This document shows positions 1 through 7,334 of a stretch of 12,117 bases of DNA, one piece after another. Origin of the DNA: Oscillospiraceae bacterium (lineage in GTDB: Bacteria > Bacillota > Clostridia > Oscillospirales > Acutalibacteraceae); contig JAFLUK010000033.1 in the NCBI GenBank assembly GCA_022508865.1, positions 1-12,117 of the forward strand, given 5' to 3'. Both the position numbers and the translations under genes were made by a program. Position 1 is the stretch's first letter; each line of letters begins with the position of its first letter. Below the pieces are notes generated by a model. It saw only the letters and a program-made list of their open reading frames with translations, was not told the origin of the DNA and did no database searches.

Positions 1-627
1 TACGACAGGGCTTTTCTTACTGTGTACGATACAGGTAACGGCATCACAGCAACTGTTTCCCATGGTGAAAATACTGCCGTTTTGGCCTGCGGTGGTGACT
101 ATTATCATTTTGGAGCTGTAAACAGGATTCAAGGTAATCTTACTTCAAAAAATATTTTAAGCATGACAGACAGTAAAAAGGGAAGAAGCTGTTACAGTGA
201 TGATATAGTTGAAGAATTTGACTTGAAGTATGTTTTGGTTTATGATAAGGATAAAAGATTACAGGAACAAAAGGAAGAGAATGTAAGAACTTTTGACAGC
301 GACAGTACATTTTCGCTGGGCGAAATAGAAATTAGGTATCTTGTAAGAAACAATAGTGTGTTTACATATATGAAGTGCAAGGGCAGAACAGTGCTTATTC
401 TGCCAAGATATGCAGATTGTTCATTGCTTGATGAAAAGTACAGAACGGCAAATGTAGTTGTTACCGATTCTCCGTCTAAAGACGGTGAGCTTGTAAAATC
501 TGATTTGCTTATAATAGCTTGTACAGAAGAAACCTTTCCTAAAATCTGGAACAATAATGAAATTTCTTCAAAAGAAATATACACTACATTCAACGGGGAT
601 TATACTTCATCATTGGAGGTGTGGTAA
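1..627 (+). CDS. comEC: ComEC/Rec2 DNA-uptake protein, C-terminal part (5' end outside window)
   Basis: The reading frame is open from base 1 and stops at TAA 625-627, leaving 208 residues of a longer protein. ComEC forms the inner-membrane channel for single-stranded DNA uptake in competence; its C-terminus is a metallo-beta-lactamase-like domain. The visible start, 'FLTVYDTGNG' followed by a strand ending 'AVLACGGD', matches the opening of that domain (usually a 'LDVGQGD' strand and an 'LiDgG' strand). The gene directly abuts holA, a common comEC-holA order in Firmicutes, which supports the call. Odd feature: where the family has the HxHxDH metal motif this copy has 'LSMTDSKKGRS', and neither a later GD nor an HHGS motif is seen ('TDSPSKDG' occupies that region). 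The domain therefore looks catalytically dead. No membrane part is visible, so the identity rests on this fold segment plus context; it could be a separate degenerate MBL-fold protein. Confidence 0.72.
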   Translation, partial: YDRAFLTVYDTGNGITATVSHGENTAVLACGGDYYHFGAVNRIQGNLTSKNILSMTDSKKGRSCYSDDIVEEFDLKYVLVYDKDKRLQEQKEENVRTFDSDSTFSLGEIEIRYLVRNNSVFTYMKCKGRTVLILPRYADCSLLDEKYRTANVVVTDSPSKDGELVKSDLLIIACTEETFPKIWNNNEISSKEIYTTFNGDYTSSLEVW

Positions 628-1656
628 GTGGTAGTAAATGAATCTGAATTCAAAAAACATATTAAAACAAAAGAATTTCAAAACCTCTACATAATAACAG
701 GGGGAGAAAAATTCCTTGTTAAGCATTATACAAATACTCTTGTAACAAAGATAATGGGAAATGAGCCTCCGGAATTCAACTTCCATAATTTTGACGATAG
801 CTGTGAGATTAACCAAATAGCCGTATCAGTAGATGTAGTGCCCTTTATGAGTGAATATAACTGTGTCAAAGTAACAGACCTTAATGTTGAAAAGCTGAAG
901 AAAGATGATTTTGACAGCTTGAAAGAAATTATAAAAAACATTCCCAAAACTACAATTGTGATTTTTACCTTTCCAACCTTGGATATATCGGGGAAAAATT
1001 ATAATTCACTGCTCACACTGGGTAAGAAACAGGGAATAGTGGCTGATTTTCAAAGGTACGATTCTCATTCTCTGTCAAAACAGCTTGTAGATGCAGTATA
1101 TAAAAGGGGTTGTACCATTACTCTTGCAAATGCAGGAAAAATAGTTGACTACGCAGGAACAGATTTAACAGCCCTGCAAAACGAGATTGACAAGCTATGC
1201 GCCTATGCCGACGGCGGAGAAATCACTCTTGATATAATTGACAGCCTTGTTCACATTAATCTTGAAACAAAGGTCTATTATATGGCAGACCATATCATCT
1301 GCAATAGGGTAGAAAAAGCATATAGAGAGCTTGACATACTCTTTTATCAAAAAACAGAGCCTATATCCATTGTCAGTGCAATTGCAACAGCATATATTGA
1401 TTTGTACCGTTCCAGAGTAGCAGGAGAAAACGGTATCCCTCTGTCCACTGTTGCAAAGGATTTTAACTACGGAAAAAGAGAATTTGTACTTTCCAAGGCA
1501 GCACGTTCAGGGAGAAGAATAAGTACAAATGCGCTTAGGAAGAGTATTTCAGAAATTATTAATACAGACCAAAAACTGAAAAGTACAACAACCGACGGCA
1601 GAACACTTGTGGAGAAGCTGATTGCAAAGCTTACTCTGATTGCAGGGGAGGGCTGA
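628..1656 (+). CDS. holA: DNA polymerase III subunit delta
   Basis: This 342-residue protein has the usual length of HolA (about 340). HolA is the clamp-loader subunit that opens the beta sliding clamp at the replication fork, working with tau/gamma and delta-prime. Visible support: an N-terminal 'NLYIITGGEKFLVKHY' segment typical of the degenerate nucleotide-binding domain, an AAA-like middle ending near residue 140, the 'DLTALQNEIDKLCAYA' lid-type helix, and an all-helical C-terminal collar with 'KLKSTTTDGRTLVEKLIAKL'. The start is GTG at 628, immediately after the comEC stop, with GGAGGT at 615-620 seven bases upstream; the nearby ATG at 638 is out of frame. Its tight junctions with comEC upstream and the Toprim gene downstream point to one transcript. 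Nothing looks broken. Confidence 0.93.
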   Translation: MVVNESEFKKHIKTKEFQNLYIITGGEKFLVKHYTNTLVTKIMGNEPPEFNFHNFDDSCEINQIAVSVDVVPFMSEYNCVKVTDLNVEKLKKDDFDSLKEIIKNIPKTTIVIFTFPTLDISGKNYNSLLTLGKKQGIVADFQRYDSHSLSKQLVDAVYKRGCTITLANAGKIVDYAGTDLTALQNEIDKLCAYADGGEITLDIIDSLVHINLETKVYYMADHIICNRVEKAYRELDILFYQKTEPISIVSAIATAYIDLYRSRVAGENGIPLSTVAKDFNYGKREFVLSKAARSGRRISTNALRKSISEIINTDQKLKSTTTDGRTLVEKLIAKLTLIAGEG

Positions 1657-1657
1657 T

Positions 1658-2260
1658 ATGATAAGACTAAAAGAAGCTGTAATAGTAGAGGGCAGATACG
1701 ACAAAATTAAGCTTTCCGCCCTAATTGATGCGCCGATAATAGAAACTAACGGTTTCAGAATTTTTAAAGATAAAGAGAAGCAAAGCCTTATCAGACAAAT
1801 AGCAGAGAAAAGAGGAATTTTAATAATTACCGACAGTGATTCTGCAGGTTTTGTAATCAGAAATTTTCTCAAGGGGATAGTAAAGGAAAGTGACATCAAA
1901 CAGTGCTATATTCCTCAACTTCGGGGTAAAGAAAAGAGAAAAGAAAAACCATCAAAAGAGGGATTTTTAGGCGTTGAGGGTCTTGATGATGAAGATATTT
2001 TAAGGGCGGTCAGAAATTCCTCTGCTACCATAATCGGAGAAAATACCGCAAAATCAGCGGAAATCACAAAGGCAGACTTTTATGATTTAGGCCTGACAGG
2101 CAGGGAAAATTCCAAAGGAAACAGAGAAAAAGTACTTAATTTTCTTAACATTCCAACCTATCTGTCTACAAATGCAATGATTACATCCCTTAACACTCTT
2201 GTAACTTTGGAGGAACTTAAAGATATTGTAAAAAATCTACAGGGAAATAAAATGAAATAA
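1658..2260 (+). CDS. rnmV: Ribonuclease M5-like Toprim protein
   Basis: A 200-residue protein with an N-terminal Toprim domain: the catalytic glutamate in 'AVIVEGRYD' (E11) and the DxD pair in 'ITDSDSAG' (D59, D61), with 'IIETNGF' between them, the arrangement of RNase M5. RNase M5 matures 5S rRNA by cutting its precursor near both ends while ribosomal protein L18 is bound. The C-terminal part ('GRENSKGNREKVLNFL' near residues 150-165, then 'LNTLVTLEEL') resembles the small C-terminal domain (DUF4093 type) of RNase M5, which is thought to handle the RNA/L18 contact. The ATG at 1658 is preferred, with GGGGAGG at 1645-1651; an in-frame TTG at 1640 lies inside holA and lacks a good site. It follows the holA stop by one base. 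The Toprim assignment is firm; the 5S substrate is inferred from family, since clostridial homologues are often named only 'Toprim/DUF4093'. Confidence 0.8.
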   Translation: MIRLKEAVIVEGRYDKIKLSALIDAPIIETNGFRIFKDKEKQSLIRQIAEKRGILIITDSDSAGFVIRNFLKGIVKESDIKQCYIPQLRGKEKRKEKPSKEGFLGVEGLDDEDILRAVRNSSATIIGENTAKSAEITKADFYDLGLTGRENSKGNREKVLNFLNIPTYLSTNAMITSLNTLVTLEELKDIVKNLQGNKMK

Positions 2261-2306
2261 AATCACCCTTTTCCGCAAATAATAGCAGGGGAAGTGGTGA
2301 TTTTTT
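2259..2306 (+). terminator. Intrinsic terminator of comEC-holA-rnmV, overlapping the next start
   Basis: AAAATCACC (2259-2267) pairs with GGTGATTTT (2296-2304), and the inner CTTTTCC (2268-2274) pairs with GGGGAAG (2288-2294) with two G-T pairs and one bulged T. The loop is 2275-2287 and the T run is 2301-2306. The stem starts within the rnmV stop codon. Its 3' arm carries the purine-rich ribosome site, and its T tract holds the TTG start of the following gene. Confidence 0.78.
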
Positions 2307-2685
2307 GCGTTATATTTGGGATTTGGTAATTTTTTTAATGGGTGGAGTAACATACGCACTTATAGAAATTTTGTGGCGTTCCCACACTCATTGGTCAATG
2401 GTTATCCTGGGTGGTATGTGTTTTCTTGCCCTTTATAAGCTGTTTGACAAAATGGATAATTATTCTTTATTAGAAAAATGCGTAACAGGGGCAATACTCA
2501 TAACAACACTTGAATTCTTTACAGGCTGTTTAGTGAATTTGTATTTCGATTTAAGCGTCTGGAACTATAGCAGAATGCCCTTCAACCTCTTGGGTCAGGT
2601 CTGCGTGCTTTATAGCACAATGTGGGGATTCCTCTGTATACCCATCAATTACCTTTCAAAACAAATAAAAAAGATAGCAGTTTAA
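2305..2685 (+). CDS. Small integral membrane protein, CmpB-like (putative ABC-transporter type IV family)
   Basis: A 126-residue hydrophobic protein with about four membrane helices (roughly residues 5-24, 29-46, 59-80 and 93-115) and a short basic tail ending 'KQIKKIAV'. The second half carries the family pattern 'LEFFTGCLVN' (69-78), 'WNYSRMPFN' (86-94) and 'LYSTMWG' (102-108), which I recognise from the CmpB-like 'putative ABC-transporter type IV' family (PF06541). The biochemical role of that family is not established, and I infer none. The start is unusual: TTG at 2305 inside the T run of the upstream terminator, with GGGGAAG at 2288-2294 in the hairpin arm. An in-frame ATG at 2338 is possible but would remove half of the first helix. 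The gene is probably expressed by read-through or by a promoter I cannot identify. Family call moderately sure; start less so. Confidence 0.68.
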   Translation: MRYIWDLVIFLMGGVTYALIEILWRSHTHWSMVILGGMCFLALYKLFDKMDNYSLLEKCVTGAILITTLEFFTGCLVNLYFDLSVWNYSRMPFNLLGQVCVLYSTMWGFLCIPINYLSKQIKKIAV

Positions 2686-2771
2686 AATGGCGGATGTTTA
2701 GTAACAACTTACAAAAGACCGGTTAATCCAAAGGGATTAGCCGGTCTGTACTTTCCTGCCATTTCTTTCTT
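2685..2771 (+). terminator. Nested hairpin, probable terminator of the CmpB-like gene
   Basis: An inner stem pairs AGACCGGTTAATCC (2716-2729) with GGATTAGCCGGTCT (2734-2747): 14 bp with one G-T pair and a four-base loop. An outer stem pairs AAATGGC (2685-2691) with GCCATTT (2758-2764), extended by two G-C pairs across a bulge, and is followed by the T-rich TTTCTTTCTT. The inner hairpin has only a weak T tail, so termination may depend on the outer stem. Confidence 0.55.
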
Positions 2772-2814
2772 ATGGGTTATTTTACTTAACGATGACATTT
2801 TTACAAAAAAACCC

Positions 2815-2843
2815 TTTAATAATTCACTTTACTATGATATAAT
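2815..2843 (+). promoter_or_regulatory. Promoter of the yfmF-yfmH-lgt-folD operon
   Basis: An extended -10 element TGATATAAT spans 2835-2843, with a perfect TATAAT at 2838-2843. A weak -35 (TTTAAT, 2815-2820) lies 17 bp upstream. Transcription would begin near 2850, giving a leader of about 30 nt that contains AGGAGG at 2869-2874, six bases before the yfmF ATG. Confidence 0.68.
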
Positions 2844-2880
2844 CAAAAATAATGTTAAAATTAGCAATAGGAGGAATTGT

Positions 2881-4146
2881 ATGAATTCCATATCCAGACA
2901 GGAAATTGGTAAGGGTATCTATTTTAATACAATAAAAGACAACAGATTTAAAACAATGAAGTTAAGTGTTTCTATAATAGTTCCCCTTAATGAGGACGAT
3001 GCTTCTGTCAATGCTCTTCTTGCAGGGGTGTTAACAAGAAGTACAAAGGACTACCCCGATTTCACCATTCTTTCAAAAAAGCTTTCACAGCTCTATGGCG
3101 CAAATCTTGCAGGTATTGTGCGTAAAATGGGCGACAATCAGGTTCTTACCTTTTCAATCAGCGGTATTGATGATAAATATGCCTTTGAGGGAGATGTTGT
3201 TTCTCAACAGATGTCAGAACTTTTGTGTAGTGTTTTGTTCAGACCCAAGCTTAACGGCAATGCTTTTTGTGAGGAAGAAATAAATCAGGAAAAACGTCAG
3301 TTGAGTGATATGATAGATTCAGAATTCAACGACAAGCGGGCATACGCAAACAACCGCTTTACCGAATTTATGTGTCAGGGCGAGCCATTTGCCTGTTCAA
3401 GACTTGGGACAAAGGAAGCTGTTGAGGAAGTAACAGGTGAAGATTTGTACACAGCCTGGAAAAAACTCCTTATTGCCGGCAATATAGAAATTTTCTTTAT
3501 CGGAGAAAGTGACAGCGAAAATGCAAAAAATATCTTTGAAAAGAATTTTAAAAAGAACAGAAGAACACCTTTTCTGCTGGAAAACTCCGTTTGCGGTGAG
3601 GTTAAAAAGCTGAAAGAAAAAAGAGAGATAATGGAGCTTTCTCAAAGCAAAATGATAATGGGCTTCCGTACCAGCGTTGCAAGTCCCTCCGAGGATACTA
3701 TGGCTATGCGTGTGGCAATAGCTCTCCTTGGTGGTACGGCCCACAGCAAGCTTTTTAATAATGTGCGAGAAAAGTTAAGCCTTTGCTACTACTGCTCTGC
3801 AAGATATACCAGAATAAAGGGTATTGTCCACATAGAAAGCGGAGTTGAAAAGGAAAATATAGAAAAGGCCAAAGATGCAATCCTTAAGGAAATTGAGGAT
3901 ATGAAAAACGGCAATATTACAGATTTTGAAATAGAAGCAACCAAGCTTTCTATGTGTAATGATTTTATAACTATCTGCGACCATACCGCGGGACTGGAGT
4001 CATGGTACCTCAGCCAGCTTATGGACGGAGAGCTTGACTCTGTTGAAGAGGCATGCCGAAAGGTAAATGCAGTTACAAAGGAGCAGATAATGGAAATGGC
4101 TTCCAAATTGCACTTTGATACAATCTATACACTGGAGAGTAAATGA
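2881..4146 (+). CDS. yfmF: M16-family peptidase-like protein YfmF, non-zinc partner
   Basis: A 421-residue M16 (insulinase/pitrilysin-type) protein with two similar halves. In the first half the HxxEH zinc motif is absent: the equivalent helix reads 'NALLAGVL' (44-51), so this subunit should not bind catalytic zinc. The second half keeps the substrate-side pair seen in M16 enzymes, R296 and Y303 in 'VREKLSLCYY', seven residues apart as in insulin-degrading enzyme. It overlaps by four bases the gene for a zinc-bearing M16 protein, the YmfF/YmfH (also written YfmF/YfmH) pairing known in Bacillus. That pair has been associated with 5-aminopentanol modification of elongation factor P; the exact reaction is not known to me. 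The ATG at 2881 follows AGGAGG with six-base spacing. First gene of the likely operon. M16 family is certain; the EF-P link is from homology only. Confidence 0.85.
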   Translation: MNSISRQEIGKGIYFNTIKDNRFKTMKLSVSIIVPLNEDDASVNALLAGVLTRSTKDYPDFTILSKKLSQLYGANLAGIVRKMGDNQVLTFSISGIDDKYAFEGDVVSQQMSELLCSVLFRPKLNGNAFCEEEINQEKRQLSDMIDSEFNDKRAYANNRFTEFMCQGEPFACSRLGTKEAVEEVTGEDLYTAWKKLLIAGNIEIFFIGESDSENAKNIFEKNFKKNRRTPFLLENSVCGEVKKLKEKREIMELSQSKMIMGFRTSVASPSEDTMAMRVAIALLGGTAHSKLFNNVREKLSLCYYCSARYTRIKGIVHIESGVEKENIEKAKDAILKEIEDMKNGNITDFEIEATKLSMCNDFITICDHTAGLESWYLSQLMDGELDSVEEACRKVNAVTKEQIMEMASKLHFDTIYTLESK

Positions 4147-5420
4147 TGGATAAAAATATAAATTTAAAGGAATTTCATTCAAAGCTAACAGGGGATAAGT
4201 ATTATAAAGTTAAGCACAAAAGCGGACTGAACATATATATGTACGAAAAAGAGGGTTACAACAGTACCTATGCTATTTTTGGTACAAGATACGGCTCAAT
4301 CAACACTTGCTTTAGTGCAAACGATGGTGAAAAAATAACAGTACCCGACGGCATTGCCCATTATCTTGAACACAAATTGTTTGAGAGCGAGGATGGAGAT
4401 GCTTTTACAAAATATGCCCGCACAGGTGCCAACGCCAATGCATACACCAGCTTTGACAAAACCTGTTATCTTTTTTCGACCTCACAAAATTTTCAGGAAA
4501 GTCTGGAAATTCTTCTTGACTTTGTTCAGTCGCCCTACTTTACAGAGGAAACTGTTGCCAAAGAGCAGGGAATAATCGGACAGGAAATAAAAATGTATGA
4601 TGACTCACCGGACTGGAAAGTACTCTTTAATCTTCTTGAGTGCCTGTACCATAATCATCCGGTAAAGATTGACATTGCAGGTACAGTGGAGAGTATAGCA
4701 AAAATCACACCGCAAATGCTTTACGATTGCTACAATACATTTTATAACCTTAACAATATGGCGCTTTGTGTATGTGGTAAGGCAACACTTGATGAGGTGC
4801 TGGAGGTTGCCGACCGTTGTCTCAAACTCTGTGAAGATGTGAAAATTACAAATTATTTTGAAGACGAGCCATATGAAATTGTAAAGGATTTTTCAGAACA
4901 AAATCTTCCTGTTGCAGTACCGCTCTTTAATATGGGCTTTAAGTCAAAGAGAGAAAAAACAAGCAGCAGTAAGGATATGGCAGCCCTTGATGTGCTTCTT
5001 TCAATGCTTTTTAGTTCTACAAGTGAAATATACAAAGAATTGCAGGACAAAGAACTTATAAATCAGTCATTTAATTACGAGGTGTTTGAGGGTCCCGGAT
5101 TTTTCACAATTATTTTGGGTGGAGAAAGCCGCAATCCTGAAGAAGTTAACAGCACAATAAAGGAATATATCAAGAATTTAAAAGAAAACGGTCTTTCCAT
5201 AGATGACTATGACATCAGCAAAAGAGCAGTTTATGGTGATGCTTTGTCTGCGCTTAATTCTGTAGATGCTATAGGTAATAATTTAATGGAAAGTCACTTT
5301 ACAAACAGAGAATTTTTCTCTTATATTGATGAAATTTATAAACTTACTTTTGAAGATATAGAGAAAAAATTTAATGAAGTGTTGGATTATAACAATTCTG
5401 CATTGTCAGTAATCAGATAA
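4143..5420 (+). CDS. yfmH: M16-family zinc metalloprotease YfmH
   Basis: A 425-residue M16 metallopeptidase. The inverted zinc motif is intact as HYLEH (H73, E76, H77), and the downstream acidic helix 'EQGIIGQEIKMYDD' supplies the third ligand, most likely E148, with E141 one helical step before it. The C-terminal half lacks the R/Y substrate pair: the matching region reads 'KELQDKELINQ'. That is the opposite pattern from YfmF, so the two probably form one heterodimeric enzyme, as in mitochondrial processing peptidase. The start is ATGATG at 4143/4146; GGAG at 4134-4137 suits either ATG. The ATGA overlap with yfmF suggests coupled, equimolar translation. Family members are cytoplasmic and linked to EF-P modification in Bacillus; AlbF-type bacteriocin-processing peptidases are a related alternative, but no bacteriocin genes are nearby. 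Confidence 0.88.
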   Translation: MMDKNINLKEFHSKLTGDKYYKVKHKSGLNIYMYEKEGYNSTYAIFGTRYGSINTCFSANDGEKITVPDGIAHYLEHKLFESEDGDAFTKYARTGANANAYTSFDKTCYLFSTSQNFQESLEILLDFVQSPYFTEETVAKEQGIIGQEIKMYDDSPDWKVLFNLLECLYHNHPVKIDIAGTVESIAKITPQMLYDCYNTFYNLNNMALCVCGKATLDEVLEVADRCLKLCEDVKITNYFEDEPYEIVKDFSEQNLPVAVPLFNMGFKSKREKTSSSKDMAALDVLLSMLFSSTSEIYKELQDKELINQSFNYEVFEGPGFFTIILGGESRNPEEVNSTIKEYIKNLKENGLSIDDYDISKRAVYGDALSALNSVDAIGNNLMESHFTNREFFSYIDEIYKLTFEDIEKKFNEVLDYNNSALSVIR

Positions 5421-5431
5421 GGAGTTTTAAA

Positions 5432-6274
5432 TTGAAGGTTTCATTCCCCGGATTGGGTTTTGATTTGGATATTGACAGAGTTGCATTCAAACTGGGCAGT
5501 GTCAGTGTCTATTGGTACGGTATTATCATAGCAACAGGTCTTATTATTGCCTGTGTATACGGCTTCAGACGTGCAAAGCACTTTGATGTGAACAGCAACA
5601 AGCTTCTCAACGTGATAATTGTGGGAGTAGTATGCGCCATTGTTGGAGCAAGGCTATACTATGTTGCTTTTAGTTGGGATAGCTACAAGGACAACCTTTT
5701 ATCCATTCTTTATATTAACAAGGGCGGACTTGCCATTTACGGCGGTCTGATAGGTGCAATTATCGGCGGCGGTATTTGCTGCAAGATGCAAAAGCTGAAC
5801 TTTTTGTCTACCCTTGACTTGGCTTCTATAGGTTTCCTCATAGGACAGGGAATAGGCAGATGGGGCAATTTCTTTAATCAGGAGGCATTTGGCACAGAAA
5901 CAGACCTGCCATGGCGAATGGTAAGTGATAATACAGGCGGTGTAGGTGTGCATCCCTGCTTCCTCTACGAATCCCTGTGGTGCCTCTTGGGTGTTTTGGT
6001 GCTCCATATTATCAGTAATAAGTGGTACCGCTTTAAGGGTCAGATATTCCTTTGCTATATGGTTTGGTACGGAGCAGAAAGAATGGTGGTAGAGGGTTTA
6101 AGAACAGACAGTCTTTATCTGCCTTTCACTCTATTTGGCTATACACCCAGAGTAAGTCAGATTTTATCTGCTGTAATATTCCTCACAGGAATTATTCTTC
6201 TTATTGTTTTTAGAAATAAAAAGAACACCAAGCATAGCAGAATAGAAAGAAAATATACAGATAAAGTTAAATAA
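5432..6274 (+). CDS. lgt: Prolipoprotein diacylglyceryl transferase
   Basis: A 280-residue polytopic membrane enzyme that transfers diacylglycerol from phosphatidylglycerol to the lipobox cysteine of prolipoproteins, the first step of lipoprotein maturation. The Lgt signature is clear: 'GQGIGRWGNFFNQEAFG' at 138-154, containing R143 and N146, which correspond to essential residues of the E. coli enzyme. Also present are 'HPCFLYESLW' (174-183) and 'GLRTDSL' (222-228), the latter holding the likely second essential arginine, R224. About seven hydrophobic segments are visible. Where E. coli has the important H103 ('HGG'), this copy has Tyr ('AIYGGLIGA', Y103). The TTG start at 5432 is supported by AAGGAG at 5419-5424, seven bases upstream; no better start exists. 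It lies 11 bases after yfmH and 24 before folD, so it is probably part of the same operon. The basic lysine-rich tail is poorly conserved. Confidence 0.95.
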   Translation: MKVSFPGLGFDLDIDRVAFKLGSVSVYWYGIIIATGLIIACVYGFRRAKHFDVNSNKLLNVIIVGVVCAIVGARLYYVAFSWDSYKDNLLSILYINKGGLAIYGGLIGAIIGGGICCKMQKLNFLSTLDLASIGFLIGQGIGRWGNFFNQEAFGTETDLPWRMVSDNTGGVGVHPCFLYESLWCLLGVLVLHIISNKWYRFKGQIFLCYMVWYGAERMVVEGLRTDSLYLPFTLFGYTPRVSQILSAVIFLTGIILLIVFRNKKNTKHSRIERKYTDKVK

Positions 6275-6298
6275 ACAATTTATGTAAGGAGTAAGAAT

Positions 6299-7150
6299 AT
6301 GGCGGTAATAATTGACGGAAAAAAGGTATCAGCAGAGGTTAAAGAGCAGGTAAGGTTGGAAACAGCAGAGCTTATAAAAAAGGGTGTTCAACCGGGCTTG
6401 GCTGTAATTATTGTTGGTGATGACCCTGCTTCCAGGGTATATGTTAATAATAAGAAAAAGGCATGTGAGGCAGTGGGCTTTTTATCAAGAGAATATGCAC
6501 TTCCGGCAACAACTACCCAGCAGGAGTTGTTGGAGCTTGTAAACAAGCTTAATGATGATGAAGAAATCAACGGTATTCTTTGCCAGCTTCCTTTGCCAAA
6601 GGGACTTGATGAGAAATCTGTAATTGAAGCAATTTCTCCTCTTAAAGATGTAGATGCTTTTCATGCCTCAAATGTAGGCAAAATTATGATTGGGGACTAT
6701 GACTTCTTACCCTGCACACCTGCCGGTGTAATGGAGATGCTCCACAGCTACAATATTGCTGTAGAAGGCAAAAAGTGTGTGGTTATCGGCAGAAGCAACA
6801 TAGTAGGCAAGCCAATGGGTATGCTGCTTCTTCACGAAAATGGAACAGTTACCATAACTCACAGCCGCACCCAAAATTTAAAGGAAGTTACAAGAGAAGC
6901 AGATATACTTGTTGCTGCAATTGGCAAACCCAAGTTTGTCACAGCAGATATGGTAAAAGAGGGTGCAGTTGTAATTGATGTGGGTATGGATAGAGACGAA
7001 AACGGCAAACTCTGCGGTGATGTAGACTTTGAAAATGTAAAGGATAAGTGCTCTGCCATCACTCCAGTGCCCGGCGGGGTTGGTCCAATGACCATTGCAG
7101 TACTTATGAAAAACACCTTAAAGGCTTGTAAATTACAGAATAACCTTTAA
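6299..7150 (+). CDS. folD: Bifunctional methylenetetrahydrofolate dehydrogenase / methenyl-THF cyclohydrolase
   Basis: A 283-residue cytosolic enzyme interconverting 5,10-methylene-THF, 5,10-methenyl-THF and 10-formyl-THF with NADP, feeding purine and formyl-methionine synthesis. All family landmarks are present: 'YVNNKKKACEAVG' with Y48 and the catalytic lysine K54 (E. coli Y50/K56), 'GILCQLPLP' with Q96, 'KDVDAFH' with D119, 'PCTPAGVMEML', the dinucleotide-binding 'GRSNIVGKP' (164-172), 'VIDVGMD' (225-231) and 'PVPGGVGPMT' (256-265). Full length, with no missing residues. The ATG at 6299 follows AAGGAG at 6286-6291, seven bases upstream. It sits 24 bases after lgt and is the last gene of the likely yfmF operon. 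No clear terminator follows it, so some transcription may run into the rplU operon. Confidence 0.97.
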   Translation: MAVIIDGKKVSAEVKEQVRLETAELIKKGVQPGLAVIIVGDDPASRVYVNNKKKACEAVGFLSREYALPATTTQQELLELVNKLNDDEEINGILCQLPLPKGLDEKSVIEAISPLKDVDAFHASNVGKIMIGDYDFLPCTPAGVMEMLHSYNIAVEGKKCVVIGRSNIVGKPMGMLLLHENGTVTITHSRTQNLKEVTREADILVAAIGKPKFVTADMVKEGAVVIDVGMDRDENGKLCGDVDFENVKDKCSAITPVPGGVGPMTIAVLMKNTLKACKLQNNL

Positions 7151-7208
7151 TAAATCAAAATAATTATAAATATTCCTATATTATTGCCAATTTATTGATA
7201 AATCTGTA

Positions 7209-7237
7209 TTGACAATTATCCTACTTTGTGATAGAGT
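7209..7237 (+). promoter_or_regulatory. Promoter of the rplU-prp-rpmA operon
   Basis: A perfect -35 TTGACA (7209-7214) is followed after 17 bp by TAGAGT (7232-7237). A TG one base before it (7229-7230) makes an extended -10. Transcription should start near 7244, leaving a leader of about 90 nt before rplU. Confidence 0.75.
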
Positions 7238-7243
7238 ATATAA

Positions 7244-7334
7244 GCCGCATGTTGTGGGTTGCAAGAAAATTTGTTTTTTATTAACAAATTTCACCTATCA
7301 CAGCGAGTCTATAAAAAAGGAATGGTACTAAAGT
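7244..7334 (+). ncRNA. Structured 5' leader of rplU, probable L21 leader
   Basis: About 90 nt precede the L21 start. CCGCA (7245-7249) can pair with TGTGG (7253-7257), followed by GGTTGCAAG and an AT-rich hairpin in which AAATTTGTT (7267-7275) pairs with AACAAATTT (7283-7291). Firmicutes carry an autoregulatory L21 leader RNA at this exact position, so position and structure suggest this is that element; I could not match it to a covariance model. The only purine-rich ribosome site (AAAAAAGGA, ending 7321) is 13 bases from the ATG. Confidence 0.52.

Noticed and set aside
1640..1657. An upstream TTG start for the RNase M5-like gene
   Set aside because: It lies inside holA, lacks a ribosome site and adds six residues not expected before the Toprim strand; ATG 1658 has GGGGAGG at the right distance.
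6775..6978. An alternative + frame inside folD
   Set aside because: It overlaps a fully conserved folD region and encodes a low-complexity peptide without a ribosome site.
7151..7208. A terminator after folD
   Set aside because: The stretch is AT-rich, with no GC stem or T run of the required kind, so none is called.
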